64,000 nucleotides of DNA from Euonymus europaeus (Eukaryota > Streptophyta > Magnoliopsida > Celastrales > Celastraceae): positions 2,331,544 to 2,395,543 of the forward strand of contig OY756968.1 in NCBI GenBank assembly GCA_963580455.1, given 5' to 3'. Positions within the stretch are counted from its first letter, which is position 1. The number at the start of each line of letters is the position of its first letter. The notes below the pieces were generated by a model that saw only the letters and a program-made list of their open reading frames with translations, had not been told where the DNA came from and made no database searches. The position numbers and the translations under genes were made by a program. Below, piece by piece: positions 38,501 to 49,250 of the stretch.

Positions 38501-41500
38501 AGCCATGAGCAGCAGATTGAATTGAGACTGCCAGGTTGAACACGTGTCGTATTTATGAAGGATTTGATGATTCTTCGACCACACAAGGGACTGAAAACAA
38601 TGGTTTTTTTGCAATATAATTCATCTTATGTCTAGTTTAGTATTATCTATACTTTTTTTACATTTCAAAAGATGTTCGAATCTAATTTTAATTTTATAAA
38701 TCTACTCTATTCACCTAAATTTAAATAATTGATCCTTGACTCCTCTCTGTCTATTTCTTTCTTTAACTTAGTTTGGTTTTATAAAGTCTCTTAAACACCA
38801 TTCTGAGTTGTTAGCCATGAGCAGCAGATTGAATTGAGACTGCCAGGTTGAACACGTGTCGTATTTATGAAGGATTTGATGATTCTTCGACCACACAAGG
38901 GACTGAAAACAATGGTTTTTTTGCAATATAATTCATCTTATGTCTAGTTTAGTATTATCTATACTTTTTTTACATTTCAAAAGATGTTCGAATCTAATTT
39001 TAATTTTATAAATCTACTCTATTCACCTAAATTTAAATAATTGTAGAATGTCAATAAAAAATAATCAAGAGAGAGAAAGAAAACTGATCATCTAAAATTT
39101 CACATTAAGGGATATGAATCTGCCTTGTTATGGGCCCAAGTCACTCTTCTTAATTGATATGTTTGGTCCGCCTACAGTCACAAGTGGGTTAAGTGAAATT
39201 TGCTAATTTATTTAATGTATCTGTTGTTGCGACTGGAAGGCTTATTTGTGATTTGATTCCTAATTCAGCCTTTTGGGAAAGAAATCCGCAGCAGTTGAAC
39301 TAATTAAAACAAGGCTGTCTGAAATGCCCAATGACCCAAGATTATGGTAAACTAGTGTTCTTAATTTTCTTCTTATCTGATATTACTTTGTCCTCCATGT
39401 TGATTTCAGATTAGCAACTCCGTGAAAGCTACTTTATTGTCATCTGCGTGACAATGTCCTGGTGTGCTTGTTTTTGAAGTTTCAAATTTTCATGAATTAT
39501 TGACAAGTATCCTCTAATGCGATCTATGTTCTCCCAGTATAATTATATGTGGATTGAATTCCTTATCTTTCCTAGCTTCTATTTAGGATGTCTGTTTTGT
39601 GAATCCATCATGTTTTGTTTCTCACAAAAGTTCTCATTATTTTGATTGGGTCAGGTTTCCGGCACAACTTTAAGTAACTTCAGTGGCTTGTACTTCTTAA
39701 CACCGTCACTTATAGTTCTTATTAATACGATGCTAATTGGGCTATATCCACTTTTATCATTTTGATGTTTTATTGAGCTCTAGGCTTCTTTTATTGTCAT
39801 CAATGTTACTTTCTTTATACCTGCACCAATGCATTTGGCATGTGAGTAATGGGTTTTGTATCAGTTTTTTTTCTTCTTTTTTCTGAAAATGCCACTTCAA
39901 ATGGAAAACAAAATAATTAGCAGTGTTGACAAAATGTATGAGTTTTCAACAATTCATTTTCTAGGTGCTCATTGGGTGATGTTACAAATAATGATGCTTG
40001 CTATGAAAAAGCGCTGGAAGTTTCAAATAATCGGTCAGCTCGGGCTATGGTGATTTCCTTATTCGCCTAATTATTGAAAAAGTAGCATATATTGCTCACC
40101 AAACTTAAGTAATATTTACCTCTTCCCCTTTTTAGCGCTCTCTTGCTCGTAGTGCATACGATAGAGGGGACTATGAGAAATCTAAACTCCTTTGGTATGT
40201 TATTCTAAAACCATTCTGGCACTCATATTTCTCTGCTGAAGCTGTTAGTCTCATTTTCATACTTGAGGGCTCTTAATTAAATCTCAGGGAATCTGCAATG
40301 GCCTTGAATTCTTTGTATTCGAACGGTTGGTTTGCTCTAGGTGCTGCTTCCTTGAAGGTAATTATTAATTCCTTGTTTTCCTAGATTTTTGCACAATCGT
40401 GAGAGGCGGAGATGAGATGGGAGGTATTGGTGTATGAGGCTTTTGTTAGTATCATGGATTTGTAATTTTGTTTCTCAAATTATGATTCAGGCCAGGGATG
40501 TAGAAAAGGCTTTGGATGCTTTTACTCGTGCTGTTCAGCTTGATCCTGAAAATGGGGAGGCCTGGAATAATATTGCTTGTTTGTATGCCCTCTCGATATT
40601 TTTTGTCATCTCACCATCTGAAATCTGCATAAACTACTATCCTTCTCCTCAATGCTATGTCAAGTTATTCTTGTTTAATTAACAGAAGAGTTTAACTTAC
40701 CTTTTCATTTGAAATCACATCTCTTTGTTTTTACTATTTTGAATGGGGTCTTTTTTCGTATTTAGTTACTTTTGCCTTGACTTTTTTGCTTTATAGTATG
40801 GAGAATGGTTTTAAATTTGCAGCAGTACTGCTTCTTGACTTATAATGGATGAGCTAGGTTTCAGTAATGGCTAAGAATTGACTGCTATTGTTCCTTTGAC
40901 TCTTCTGTTATCATTTTAATTGCATCTATGTGATCTTACTTCTGTTATCAATTGTTCTTTGTTGAGGCCCCTCGTTTTGCATCTGTGTTGTTTGTGTTTG
41001 CAACATCTTGGTTCCTTAATAAATTGTTACCATTCAAAACAAACAAACAAAAAAGAGTATGGGTCACTGATCAAGCTGAAAAATCAACCTTTGTCACATA
41101 CCATTGATGTTTCATTTTTGCCGGAAAGATGACATGTAAATTACATTATAATCTATTGTACTTCAAAAAATTATAATTACTTCATCATCCATGCAATGCA
41201 GGCATATGATCAAGAAACGGAACAAAGAGGCTTTCATTGCATTTAAAGAAGCCCTGAAATTCAAGTTCTGTTTGCCCCCTTTGCTCAAATGCTTTCATTT
41301 TCCGTCAACAACTAGCATGCATATTTCACAGAAATGCAAGATCATACCCCATTTATGATTATGATTATTATTGTTGTTGTTGGAAATGGTGGGATATAAA
41401 ATAACTGAAAATGACTTGGTGACAGACGAGACAGCTGGCAGTTGTGGGAGAACTACAGTCATGTTGCGATGGATGTGGGGAATATTGGTCAGGTAATTTT

Positions 41501-44500
41501 TATTCTATGGAAATATATAATGGAGATGGGGCAATTAGATCAGCAGGCTCGTGCGCATGCTATTATGATTTTCAGTATTCTTTTCATGTGTTCAATCTGT
41601 TTGCTTTAGGTCATGCTCAGTTAGTGATAAAAACTTCTCCTTTCAAATTTTCTGAAAGTTGTTTGGTTTCAGCATACATTTTTAACATATGTTTACATGC
41701 ATATCTGCACATGATAGTCATTTGTAATGTATATTTGCAAATGTAGGTATGTGTCCACATGTGCATGTGTGTCACCAGTACGTAGTGTAGGTTCACTGTG
41801 TTTTCAATCCCTCTGGCTGTTTGAGTTGTGATTTAATTATCATTTCAAAATTTATATTTGGGCTATCTTCAATTAATTTGGTGGATTGTTTTTGGTACAA
41901 TTCCTTGAGTTTGCATTGGTATTGTTATGAGAAGCATGCTGGCTGCGAGCACCATCAAATTCTTAGCAGCTAATTTTGGCACTGTGTTTGGTGAAATGTT
42001 GAAGTGATATGTTGTTAGGTAGGGGACGGTAGATGAAAATGAATATCAAGTGCTTTTGCTGAAAATTAAAAGAGTCTCAATTACAACTACCAAAATTTTA
42101 GAACAAAAGATGGTTGTGAAAACAATGTAATTTTTTTTATTATAGCCGCTAAATATTGCAAGGAATAAGTGTTATGAGACATCTAATTTTCAAGCCAATG
42201 ATAATATTCATGTGTTAACATGTTACAATAAAAGATGGTGCAGTTTCAGCAGTTATAGTGGTCTTGAAAATAAAGTTGATATTAATTTTAACAATTGATA
42301 GTTATGGCTATACAAGGGCAGTAATAAACTAATAATCCTCATAATGGCAGTGATATCTGCAATCGTTGTAACGATGATAGTGTTTTAGATCATCATGTTG
42401 GTAGTGATGGTATTTATGGTGTTGTCAATGGTGTGAACTGTGAAGTTTGGGAAGATGGTTTAGTTGGGATAGTAATAGCATAATGGTGTCAAATTTGCTG
42501 AGATGGGAATAAAAGATATTGAAGAGCATGGTTCAACATAGCATGCAACATTTTTTTTTGTTTCAAATAAAATATGTAAATTTATAAACCGCACCTTATG
42601 TAGTTCCTCGGATTCACATGTATTATCAAATTTGTTAAAGTGGTTAGGGGAGACCATTGCAAAATGTCCTTACAGCGACTTAGGTTTGAGTTTTTAAATT
42701 TTTTTTTTTTTTGCAGCACTAAACAATCCCAAGTATGTATTTTGAAAATCTTAGAGGACAAATACTATGGCTAGTTGAAAATGTCTTGATGGAAACATAC
42801 AAATGATACTTTCTAAAAATGAATCTTGCATGCTCTTTTCTTTCTCCTCCCCTCCAAACTTATAGTTTGAGTTTTAAATTATTAATTATGTTTCAAGTCC
42901 ACTTGGTGGATGAATCAACATATTATCATTGTACGTGACATGGTACCACATGTATCTATCTGCTGGCAGGCTTTGGAAGGTGTGCAGATGATCTTGAATA
43001 TGACCGGCAATAAAAGGATTGATACTGAATTGTTAGAGAAAATCACACTGGAGATGGAGAAGAGGTCTGTTAATAGACATTATGTGTCCAGTGCGCCAAC
43101 AAATGATCTAAATGGATGCAGTCAAGGTCCTCTGGTGGATCCTCATGTCGATTCTGGAAATGAGTCTGTCAATGTAGAATTTGCGGTTGGAAGTTCAAGG
43201 GAAACTGAGAACTTGTTGGAGTTTCTTGGCAAAGTTCTACAGCAGGTTTGTTGACTTTTTCTTCATCATAGGATTATTATTTTGTTCTCCGCTTCTATCT
43301 CTATGGTATGCTTATTCTTATGAACTATTTTTTTTTTATGTGTGCCATATGCGGCATTTGAGAACCTGACTGACCTGTGCCTAGGCACCACTCTTGATTA
43401 TGATAGTATTATTAAAACTTAAAAGAACAGGAAAGAGAAAAAAGTAGAACCTTCCAAAAAAAAAAATGCTACTCTTCTCGTTTTACAAGTATCCTTATTA
43501 GTCTAAACTATGTTTATTTATTTTTGTGTACAATATTCATTTAGAAATATGATGTGCCTGGCTACCTCTATTGAAATCAGTCCCTTGGTTCTATCAAGTG
43601 CTCTGATAAGATTGTCCCATATCGAAAGATGTGGGGACTCTGGTGTTGTTTATAAGGGTGCCACCACCTTCCCTTGTTACCCAGGTTTTGATTGGTAGTC
43701 ATGGGTCTCCGTTGGACCAAGGGGCTGCGGCCTCTGGGTATGGCTCGTGGGCCTGCTGGCCCATGGGAACAGCTCAGCCCATGCGCGCATGGGCCGGGGT
43801 TGGGCTTGGGTGGCTTGGGAGGTGGGTTGGTCTTTATCAGTGGTATCAGAGGACTTGTCGATGATACCACTGATAAAGACCAACCCACCTCCCAAGCCAC
43901 TCGCCAATCCATTGGGCCTGACCCAGACCATGCAGCCCAAGGCCCAACGAGGGTTGTGGCCAGCCCCTTTTCTAGGAAAAGGCTGGTTATTTGGGAAAGG
44001 GACCCCTGGGCCTTATCTATTGCACTTCCTCCTTTGATAGAGACTCAGGGCCTTCACCCAATAACCAACCTCTCAACCACTCGCCAGGCCATTGAGCCTG
44101 GCCCAGACCATGCAGCCCAAGGCCCAACGAGGGTTGTGGCCAGCCCCTTTTCTAGGAAAAGGCTGGTTATTTGGGAAAGGGACCCCTGGGCTTTATCTAT
44201 TGCACTTCCCCAGGGTTCCTAACCGATGTGAGACTCTATCATGCTCAAGCCTAAAAAACCCTGTTCGTTTTAGACCTGACCAAGATGTATCTATACCTTG
44301 GCATGTTACTTTCAGCTTGTCCAGCAAACCGGCTACTTACATTAGAGAAATCATAGAGATTTCCTTCCTTGCAGTGCTTTTTGGGTCATTTATGTATAAT
44401 TATCCTGCTTTACAGGGCAACTATAGACTTTTGCACTTAGAGAGATGGGAATATGTATTAGAACAGTTATATGAATTTGAATTTATTCTACAATTCTCTT

Positions 44501-46662
44501 TTTTGTTTTCTTCTTTTGCTGATACAGATAGTTAAAAACACAAGTACAGCAGATATATGGGGCTTATATGCAAGGTGGTATAAAACCAGAGGGGATTTGA
44601 CAATGTACTCTGAAGCCCTCTTAAAACAAGTTAGGTCATATCAGGTACATACATATACGTGTAATTCATCTTGTGCTGCTACTTTTGTTCTATTTTATTG
44701 CTTCTATAGCATTTTCTTATTCAGGTTCACCTAGAATTTGCAAATGTTTTTTCAGTTGGCTTGCTTTATATGAGAAGGAAATTTGTTCATCCTCTTAATA
44801 ATAATCAAAGTTTTTCGTCATTAATATTGAGAAATTGAACTTTATTTACGTGGTTTTTGTTAACATGTGTAGTAAGCATTTAAGTGCATATCCATGCGTT
44901 TCTTCTCTGTACTGCAAAGCTAAACACAGCAATCGTAGTGGGTTGATGCTTTCTCATATCTCAGCATTTATAGCAATCAGAAGACAGTTGAAAGAAGTGT
45001 TGCATATAAAATCGAGATTAAGAGAATATAGAAGGGAAATGATGAAGAAGGCTGCCTCATGTCATTGTCGGGATGCTTGGATAAAGTAAACAAATTGTGA
45101 TTACATCTAAGGACGCAATACTCTCAACATGTACAATACTACAATGCTTTCTCAAATGTAAAACATACTATTTGACACCTGTTTCTCACATCGACACAAT
45201 TCAAGACTGCCCCTAATGATGGTCCACAGGTTTTTCTCATCCGCTCATTCATACCGAAACATTTACTACTAGGTCCTTTTATAGAAAAATCAGCCACTTG
45301 ATCTTTAGACTTTACAAGAGTTTACCTTATAGTTTTTCATTTCATTCAGCACTCTGACTAAATATGCTTTCATAAGGACCTGTTGTGCCTTAACAGGACC
45401 CTAACTCAATTTTTAAATTATTAGCTTTGCGTCCAACTACAATTCTTTATGAGGCACCGTGGCCCCCATCTCCTCTTGCCATAATTGTGTGTCAGAGAGC
45501 ACAGCCAGCATGGAAAACTCAAACTTAGGGTCTACTATGATGTAATGACAAGTTTCTACAATGTTGTAATGTAAAATAAGTTTTTCATCTCTTATGTCCC
45601 ATGTTCGTGATTTCTCTTTTTTTCTGGGACTGCTGTCCTTTGACGTTTCCTCATTTATTACAGCATAATCCCGAATCCTTTTGTAGTTTTTCTTCTTTGG
45701 ACCTTAAATTATGTCATAATGCTTTTTTAATTACCAAGATTTGTCTTTTGATCGTGAATTTGATTAACGTCCCGTATTGTCCCCTCCTTTTCTCCTCAGG
45801 GATCTGATTTATGGAATGATGGAGGACGGTTTAAGAGGTATGCTCGTGCATCCTTGGAACTTTGTAAAGCATACATGGAAATATCTTCCTCTACTGGTAG
45901 CCCCCGTGAACTCTCGACCGCTCAGATGCACCTGAAGAATATAATTAAACAGGCAAGATATATACTTTTAATAGTCAATATCATTTACCAGGAACAGTGT
46001 GCTTTGAATATCTGTTCTTCACTTGTTGTGGCCAAACATTGAAGCTGTTGTATAATTGTCATTCTTTCTTGTCAATGTTAGTGGAAATTCTTTATATTTT
46101 ATCATGTTCTTTATCTTTTAAAGAAAGAGTGATCGTCATCAAAGCATGTCCCACACTGTTGCGATCGGCTGTATGAATCATCATAATCATCAAGACCTTA
46201 ATCGTAAAACAGTGTTGGGTTCTGCTACATGATCCTTATGAGGAGTTGGTGAGAATCGGTCACATACATTCTCCTTTGTCATTCATGCCTATCAAAAGCT
46301 ACATTCTCCATCAATCCTATGGAGTCCATATTTTTTTGTTCTCTCCTCTTCATGTCTTTCATGGTCTCCCTTTCTCTTTTTAGTATTGCCTACTTGCATT
46401 TCTTCTACTCTATGCACTACAACATTGATATCTCTATTATATTGATGGTTCTACCATCCTAGATTGGGAGTCTCGTTTTGTTGTACCCATCGGAGAAATT
46501 GGTTTGAATCCACTATATGGATAAGGGCCTTTGATGGGGATAATGATGATTGATTTGCAACACTTGTGTCAAGTGCAGGCTGACAATTTTTCAAATACAC
46601 AAGAATTCAGGGACATCCAAGCTTGCCTTGAAGAGGTGAAGATGAAACTCCAATCTGGTTAG
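32523..46662 (+). CDS. TTC27: tetratricopeptide repeat protein 27 (TTC27/Emw1) homologue
   Basis: Twenty exons join in frame to 923 residues: 32523-32929, 33220-33358, 34501-34832, 35595-35676, 35757-36084, 37544-37602, 37853-37942, 38103-38194, 38319-38417, 39269-39346, 39965-40049, 40136-40194, 40288-40357, 40491-40582, 41202-41264, 41426-41492, 42970-43245, 44528-44644, 45800-45952, 46579-46662. The N-terminal half is helical without clear repeats (RILDERSSSLFDLLQ, RWDMAPYIEAIDSQQSSYFT). TPR units run from about 510 to 725, including ARSAYDRGDYEKSKLLWESA, ALDAFTRAVQLDPENGEAWN and EAFIAFKEALKFKRDSWQLW. Human TTC27 and yeast Emw1 are essential proteins of this family, and reported roles are mainly in chaperone or spliceosome-linked assembly; the plant role is inferred. 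Intron 19 has a GC donor. Several introns carry repeats and one a retroelement, yet all junctions remain in frame. Confidence 0.92.
36513..36631 (+). repeat. 50-bp direct repeat in TTC27 intron 5
   Basis: ATCATCTTTGCTAAGTGGAA and the next 30 bases occur at 36513 and again at 36582 (period 69) with about two mismatches. It lies inside intron 36085-37543. Confidence 0.8.
38420..39043 (+). repeat. perfect 312-bp tandem duplication in TTC27 intron 9
   Basis: Copy 1 is 38420-38731 and copy 2 is 38732-39043. Reading both copies through, I find no difference in 312 bases. Each begins ATCCTTGACTCC and ends AAATTTAAATAATTG. The first copy starts 3 bases after the exon 9 donor (GT at 38418-38419), so the duplication covers most of the 5' end of the intron without copying the donor. 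It is either very recent or an assembly artefact. Confidence 0.95.
43810..43900. repeat. 39-bp perfect inverted repeat at LTR end and primer-binding site
   Basis: Left arm 43810-43848 and right arm 43862-43900 are perfect inverted copies (GTGGCTTGGGAGG ... GTGGTATCA) with a 13-base loop. The arms contain the LTR 3' end and most of the primer-binding site. As intronic RNA it would fold into a long hairpin. Confidence 0.95.
43897..44212 (+). repeat. 180-bp-period tandem repeat in the TRIM right arm
   Basis: About 135 bases starting CCACTCGCCA at 43897 recur at 44077, with few differences (for example GGGCCTGACC against GAGCCTGGCC). The copies carry the block CCAGACCATGCAGCCCAAGG. Period is 180 bp. 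It lengthens the right LTR-like arm to about 380 bp. Confidence 0.9.
45953..46578 (+). other. GC-AG intron 19 of TTC27
   Basis: Exon 19 must end ...ATTAAACAG at 45952, because exon 20 (GCTGACAATTTT from 46579) continues the frame as KQADNFSN. The intron begins GCAAGA rather than GT, and ends GTGCAG. A strong CAG/GCAAG context is what functional GC donors usually have. Confidence 0.75.
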
Positions 46663-47767
46663 GTGTCGGTATGAACTTTCCAGTTTCCTTGGATTTGTCT
46701 TCGGAAGAAAGGTTAGCTCAACTTATCTTTAGTAGCTTTGCTTAATTTTTTTTTTCTTCCCCTCGTTGGTTTCTGCATTTATCTTTCAACAAATTGAATA
46801 TTAAAACCAGTTTCTTTTGTTTTGCACAATAACGTGCCCTTTCTAAATTCCTTCAGCATCCTCCGATCTTCATGTGGTTTAGAAGTGTGCTTTTCTATTG
46901 GGTTCAACGTAAAACTTATGTTACCAATGAGTTCGTGATTCGGGTAAATTCCACTAATTGATTTCTTTTTAGTTACGGACATGAAGAGTTCTTGATACAG
47001 ATTGAAGAGTCAATCCTTTCTTCGCATGAGGGCTTGTTATTGTACAGGATTTCTTGAGTGCATCGGACCCTGATCCTCAGCAATGCATGGTCAGGATTAA
47101 GTGAGTCCTGAAAGCCTCTCTCAGCGAAGTTGGCCTACCTGGCCCAACCAAATGTTCTCTGCTGTATCACAAATTATGTGAACCAAAGATTTTGACTAGA
47201 TTATTTTGTTTTTTGTTGGATTTGGTATATTTTGTCCAATTTTATAGTAGTGTCATGGAGAGAATTGCTTGAGTGTAATTTATGTGTTAACTGTTGTATT
47301 TTTTTATTTTTATTTTTGAATCATTAAATTGAGATCAATATTTTACTGTTACAAAGGGTGCAAGAGTTTTGGTTATTAATGTCAGTTATAAAATATGTAA
47401 ATCAAATATTTTATATTAATTTTTGGTTATCATCGAAATTATTTTTTTGCTTTTAATTGGACTTCTATTTATGTTTTGGAGAAAAGAAAGTTTTACAGAA
47501 ATTTTTGAAAATACTTCATTTCTTTTTCTCCTTCCTTCTCTTTTTTTTTGTCCAGTCTGGAGGGAAATATTAAAAAAAATTATTTGCCCTAGAAGGTGAC
47601 ATTGTATCATCTGTGTAAATCGTGTCTTGATACTTTATGTTCTAAGATTTTTCCGATTTCAATTTCTGTTGTTATATAAATAAATAAATTGTTGGTTTTA
47701 CTGGCAATTTGATTGTTCAAGTGAGAGAGTAAACAAAACAATAGTAGTTGCTGAATGATTGTGATTT
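46663..47767 (+). other. TTC27 3' UTR and flank
   Basis: No coding region is recognisable. The 3' UTR of TTC27 probably ends within a few hundred bases. I looked here for upstream exons of uL15m and found none. Confidence 0.4.
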
Positions 47768-47784
47768 AAAATCAAAAAAAGTTA
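47768..47784 (+). repeat. 5' target-site duplication of the LINE
   Basis: AAAATCAAAAAAAGTTA, identical to 53359-53375, directly before the LINE 5' end. A 17-bp duplication fits target-primed reverse transcription. Confidence 0.8.
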
Positions 47785-47942
47785 AAAAACACCACTGGTA
47801 CCAGTGTTAGGTGATTAAAAAACACTGGTACTCTCTCTCTAGATCTTACTAGTAGGAGCTTCCCCTTGTCTCTGTACAAGCTTTTTGTCATATTACCTCA
47901 CTATATCTTCTGAATCATAACAACTAGCGGCTGGTGTGTCCA

Positions 47943-49250
47943 ATGTCCGATGAATTAGCAGCGATGTGGTCCCGTTTCCATCTATCGGATAGTGAAAGAG
48001 ATCGTGTGTCTCTAGATGCGGATCTGGAAGATGCTTTACCAACTAAGCTTGCAAAGAGTCTACTTGGTCGTATTGTAACAAATCGTACTTTTAATCGTGA
48101 AGCTTTCAAGTCTACTATGCGTGGGGCTTGGAAAGCATGTGGTAGTGTTGAGATCCAAGATGTGGGCGATAATTTATTTTTGTTCCTTTTTGCTTCTATT
48201 GATGACCGAGATTGGGTTCTTGAGAAAGGTCCTTGGAACTTTGAGCGTTCGTTGGTGGTGATGGATGTGGTTGATGGGTTGAAAAATGTATCAAATATGG
48301 ATCTGAACACTGCTCTGTTTTGGATCCAGATCCATGGACTTCCTTTTTGTGCTATGACAAGGAAGGTAGGGGAAAGAATTGGGAATGGCGTGGGTACTGT
48401 AGAGGAGGTTGACACTGCAGAGGATGGGACGGCGTTGGGCAGATGCCTGAGGGTTCGTGTTCGGATTGATATTACTCAACCTCTTCCGAGGGGTAGAATG
48501 ATCTCTTTGGAGGGTTATGAAGACCAGTGGACATCTTTTCAGTATGAGAGACTTGGTGATTTCTGCTATGTCTGTGGGCGGATGGGTCATGGGGAAGGAA
48601 ATTGTAAGGAGGTGATGCGGCAGAAGCGTGAGTTGGGGAAGGTGCAGAAAGAATATGGTAGCTGGCTTAGAGCTTGGGGAATGGGCGGACGAGCATCAGT
48701 TTCATGGCAAGGAGCTATGAAGGGTGCTGAACAGAGTGCACCAGAGGTGGGCATGACCCAGTCCAAATCTGGTTCTCCAATCTTGGTTAATGAAATTCAT
48801 AGTGGGCCTGATAAATATGCTGAAGTGGAGGAGATTTCCCTACCAAGGATGGGAAACCATGTAGATATAGCACAATCTGAGGTGGAAATTCCCAATATTG
48901 CTCAGGTAGCAGAATTGGTGGATTCAGCAAAGTTTCTTCATGCTCAAGTGTCTTCCACTACCGGTGATGGGTGTGAACCGAATCTTAATAAGCAACCTGG
49001 TGTTCTTGAAGAGTCTTTAGCCCCCTCAAAAAGGACTCGCAAAATTCTGAATGGCAAGAGGAAGGTTGGGGTGGGGGATATGGAGGTGGAGGTGGTGTCG
49101 TCTTCTGATAATAAGAGGAAATTGGATGTTTCTGATTTACAGATTCAAACTGGGAAACGACAATGTACATCTCTGATAATTGGGGAGGATATGTTACCAT
49201 ATGAGATATCGGCGGAGGCTGCGAAGGAGCAGTCTCGCCGGTTAGAATGA
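47943..49250 (+). CDS. LINE ORF1, DUF4283-like with CCHC zinc knuckle
   Basis: A 435-residue ORF1-type protein that likely binds LINE RNA. The N-terminal half resembles the DUF4283 domain of plant LINE ORF1 proteins (RIVTNRTFNREAFKSTMRGA, then LFLFLFASIDDRDWVLEKGP and WNFERSLVVM). A zinc knuckle CYVCGRMGHGEGNC (C-x2-C-x4-H-x4-C) sits at about 208-221. The C-terminal third is a low-complexity, charged tail with basic clusters (KRTRKILNGKRKVG). I take the ATG at 47943; an in-frame GTG nine bases upstream is not needed. The stop overlaps the start of ORF2 by four bases. Confidence 0.88.
   Translation: MSDELAAMWSRFHLSDSERDRVSLDADLEDALPTKLAKSLLGRIVTNRTFNREAFKSTMRGAWKACGSVEIQDVGDNLFLFLFASIDDRDWVLEKGPWNFERSLVVMDVVDGLKNVSNMDLNTALFWIQIHGLPFCAMTRKVGERIGNGVGTVEEVDTAEDGTALGRCLRVRVRIDITQPLPRGRMISLEGYEDQWTSFQYERLGDFCYVCGRMGHGEGNCKEVMRQKRELGKVQKEYGSWLRAWGMGGRASVSWQGAMKGAEQSAPEVGMTQSKSGSPILVNEIHSGPDKYAEVEEISLPRMGNHVDIAQSEVEIPNIAQVAELVDSAKFLHAQVSSTTGDGCEPNLNKQPGVLEESLAPSKRTRKILNGKRKVGVGDMEVEVVSSSDNKRKLDVSDLQIQTGKRQCTSLIIGEDMLPYEISAEAAKEQSRRLE

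Larger units (their letters stand above)
43604..44241. mobile_element. TRIM-like LTR retroelement in inverted configuration
   Basis: Inside TTC27 intron 17. The left arm, 43604-43839, is LTR-like: it starts TGATAAGATTGTCCCATATCG, ends CTTTATCA, and is followed at once by GTGGTATCAGAG, which matches the initiator-Met tRNA primer-binding site of plant retroelements. The right arm, read on the minus strand from 44241, starts TGATAGAGTCTCACATCGG and also ends TTTATCA/GTGGTATCA near 43850-43862. Two LTR-like units thus face each other across a 13-bp spacer. There is no gag-pol coding sequence. The 236-bp arm size and lack of coding fit TRIM or LTR-derived elements. Tandem ORFs here are repeat translations, not genes. 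Confidence 0.6.

Noticed and set aside
43692..44222. 176-codon plus-strand ORF (and overlapping ones on both strands)
   Set aside because: It lies inside the TRIM-like element and owes its length to the GC-rich tandem repeat; overlapping frames on both strands are equally open, and none resembles a protein.
47924..48415. 163-codon minus-strand ORF
   Set aside because: Antisense shadow of LINE ORF1; the plus frame has the DUF4283-like and CCHC features.
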